The position numbers and the translations under genes were made by a program. The notes under the pieces were generated by a model that did not search any database, had not been told where the DNA came from, and saw nothing but the letters and a program-made list of their open reading frames with translations. From assembly GCA_903832395.1 (NCBI GenBank), contig CAILBF010000206.1, positions 1 through 6,684 on the forward strand: a stretch of DNA of 6,684 nt, written 5' to 3'. This stretch comes from an uncultured Actinomycetes bacterium. GTDB lineage: Bacteria > Actinomycetota > Actinomycetes > Nanopelagicales > Nanopelagicaceae. Below are positions 6,167 through 6,684 of the stretch, in pieces (the stretch's first letter is position 1; the number at the start of each line of letters is the position of its first letter).

Positions 6167-6619
6167 ATGCCAACACTTAGTCACATGCTTTGGTTCAATG
6201 ACCAAGCTGAAGATGCTGTAAATCTGTATACAAAACTTTTCGAGAATTCTAAAATTACTAACACCACCAAACGTCCGGATGGGGGTGTATTTACCGTTGA
6301 GTTTGAACTTCTGGGGGCAAAGTACACGGCTCTTAATGGTGGAGACATGTTCACATTTACTGAGGCGTTCTCAATCTTTATTTTATGTAATGACCAAGCA
6401 GAAGTTGATAAGTACTGGGATGCACTTACCGCTGATGGTGGGACACCAGGAAGATGTGGTTGGCTCAAGGACAAATTTGGCCTGTCTTGGCAGATTATTC
6501 CAAAGCAATTGGGAGAGTGTCTTGGTAATCCTGATCCAGCTAAATCAGCGGCAGCCATGAATGCAATGATGGGGATGTCCAAGTTAATAGTTAGCGAGTT
6601 AGAAGCTGCAGTTAAGTAA
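6167..6619 (+). CDS. PhnB-like VOC superfamily protein
   Basis: A 150-residue protein of the PhnB-like / '3-demethylubiquinone-9 3-methyltransferase' branch of the vicinal oxygen chelate (glyoxalase-bleomycin resistance) superfamily. Signatures are LSHMLWFNDQAEDAVNLY (4-21), SKI (28-30), FTVEFELLGAKYTALNGG (42-59), F-SIFILCNDQAEVDKYW (68-84) and CGWLKDKFGLSWQIIP (97-112), with the usual C-terminal 'AMMGMSKL' helix. Length is typical for a single-domain member. These proteins are cytosolic dimers that often bind a metal. The substrate cannot be told from sequence, and the methyltransferase name is historical. The ATG at 6167 starts the canonical N-terminus and lies exactly at the predicted +1 of the copy 3 promoter. 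It is a single-gene unit between copies 3 and 4 and appears intact. Confidence 0.92.
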   Translation: MPTLSHMLWFNDQAEDAVNLYTKLFENSKITNTTKRPDGGVFTVEFELLGAKYTALNGGDMFTFTEAFSIFILCNDQAEVDKYWDALTADGGTPGRCGWLKDKFGLSWQIIPKQLGECLGNPDPAKSAAAMNAMMGMSKLIVSELEAAVK

Positions 6620-6622
6620 GTC

Positions 6623-6652
6623 CAGCTTCTAGGGAGACTCTTCATTTATACT
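6623..6652 (+). repeat. 30-bp promoter-like direct repeat, copy 4
   Basis: The most diverged copy (22 of 30 positions match copy 1). It begins 3 bases after the TAA of the VOC gene and keeps the whole GCTTnTAGGGnGACTCTTC core. It ends in TATACT (6647-6652), a near-perfect -10 box, with +1 falling on the ATG at 6659. The core occupies about -29 to -16 relative to that start, between the usual -35 and -10 regions. Confidence 0.82.
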
Positions 6653-6658
6653 TCACTC

Positions 6659-6684
6659 ATGAAATTTGGTATCCATTCCGAGCA
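6659..6684 (+). CDS. Start of a gene cut by the window edge
   Basis: Only eight full codons are visible (MKFGIHSE). The start is supported by its position at the predicted +1 of repeat copy 4, the same geometry as the VOC gene. 'MKFGI' is a common beginning of F420-dependent luciferase-like oxidoreductases, among others, but eight residues are not enough to name a family. Confidence 0.6.

Noticed and set aside
6181..6645. Long minus-strand frame opposite the VOC gene
   Set aside because: It is the antisense shadow of a gene with clear family motifs along its full length, and its translation resembles nothing.
5096..6652. Reading the four repeats as a CRISPR array
   Set aside because: Spacing is 326-709 bases and filled with real genes, and there are no uniform spacers or cas genes.

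Overview
The window looks like chromosomal DNA of a small, low-GC actinobacterium, most like the freshwater acI / Nanopelagicales group. This is an inference. It rests on the moderate base composition, the compact genes, the actinobacterial flavour of the proteins, the many start codons placed exactly where a leaderless transcript would begin, and a secreted protein carrying the short 'C...Y.C...gkKLvW' cysteine segment that I associate with that group. No rRNA or other taxonomic marker is present.

Layout. Bases 1-410 are intergenic, with a strong bidirectional terminator at 232-261. A tRNA-like gene (411-487) follows. Its acceptor, D and T arms are sound but its anticodon arm is abnormal, and it has its own terminator (494-533). 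Next is a secreted M6-like metalloprotease (577-2328) with a leaderless promoter overlapped by a perfect palindrome. Converging on it, with overlapping stop codons, is the 3' part of a class II glutamine amidotransferase gene (2325-2783, minus). Its reading frame stops abruptly at 2784, so the N-terminal part with the catalytic cysteine is missing.

From about 2784 rightwards the content looks accessory. There is an unrecognised 210-residue protein (2851-3483, minus), then, divergently, a protein with six zinc-ribbon-like repeats fused to a C-terminal GIY-YIG-like nuclease domain (3627-5093). A run of short single-gene units follows: a PaiB-type FMN-binding protein (5163-5786), a small protein of unknown function (5858-6127), a PhnB-like VOC protein (6167-6619) and the start of another gene (6659 to the edge).

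The most notable signal is a 30-bp direct repeat lying in front of each of these last four genes (5096-5125, 5805-5834, 6131-6160, 6623-6652), always in the same orientation. In three of four cases it begins exactly 3 bases after the preceding stop codon. The first two copies are identical; the others keep the core GCTTnTAGGGnGACTCTTC. In copies 3 and 4 the end of the repeat is a good -10 box placed for leaderless transcription of the next gene, so the repeat behaves as a portable promoter. The genes have no evident pathway in common. Together with the truncated amidotransferase this suggests a variable region built from promoter-plus-gene units. Whether the repeat is only a promoter or operator or also a recombination site cannot be decided from this window.
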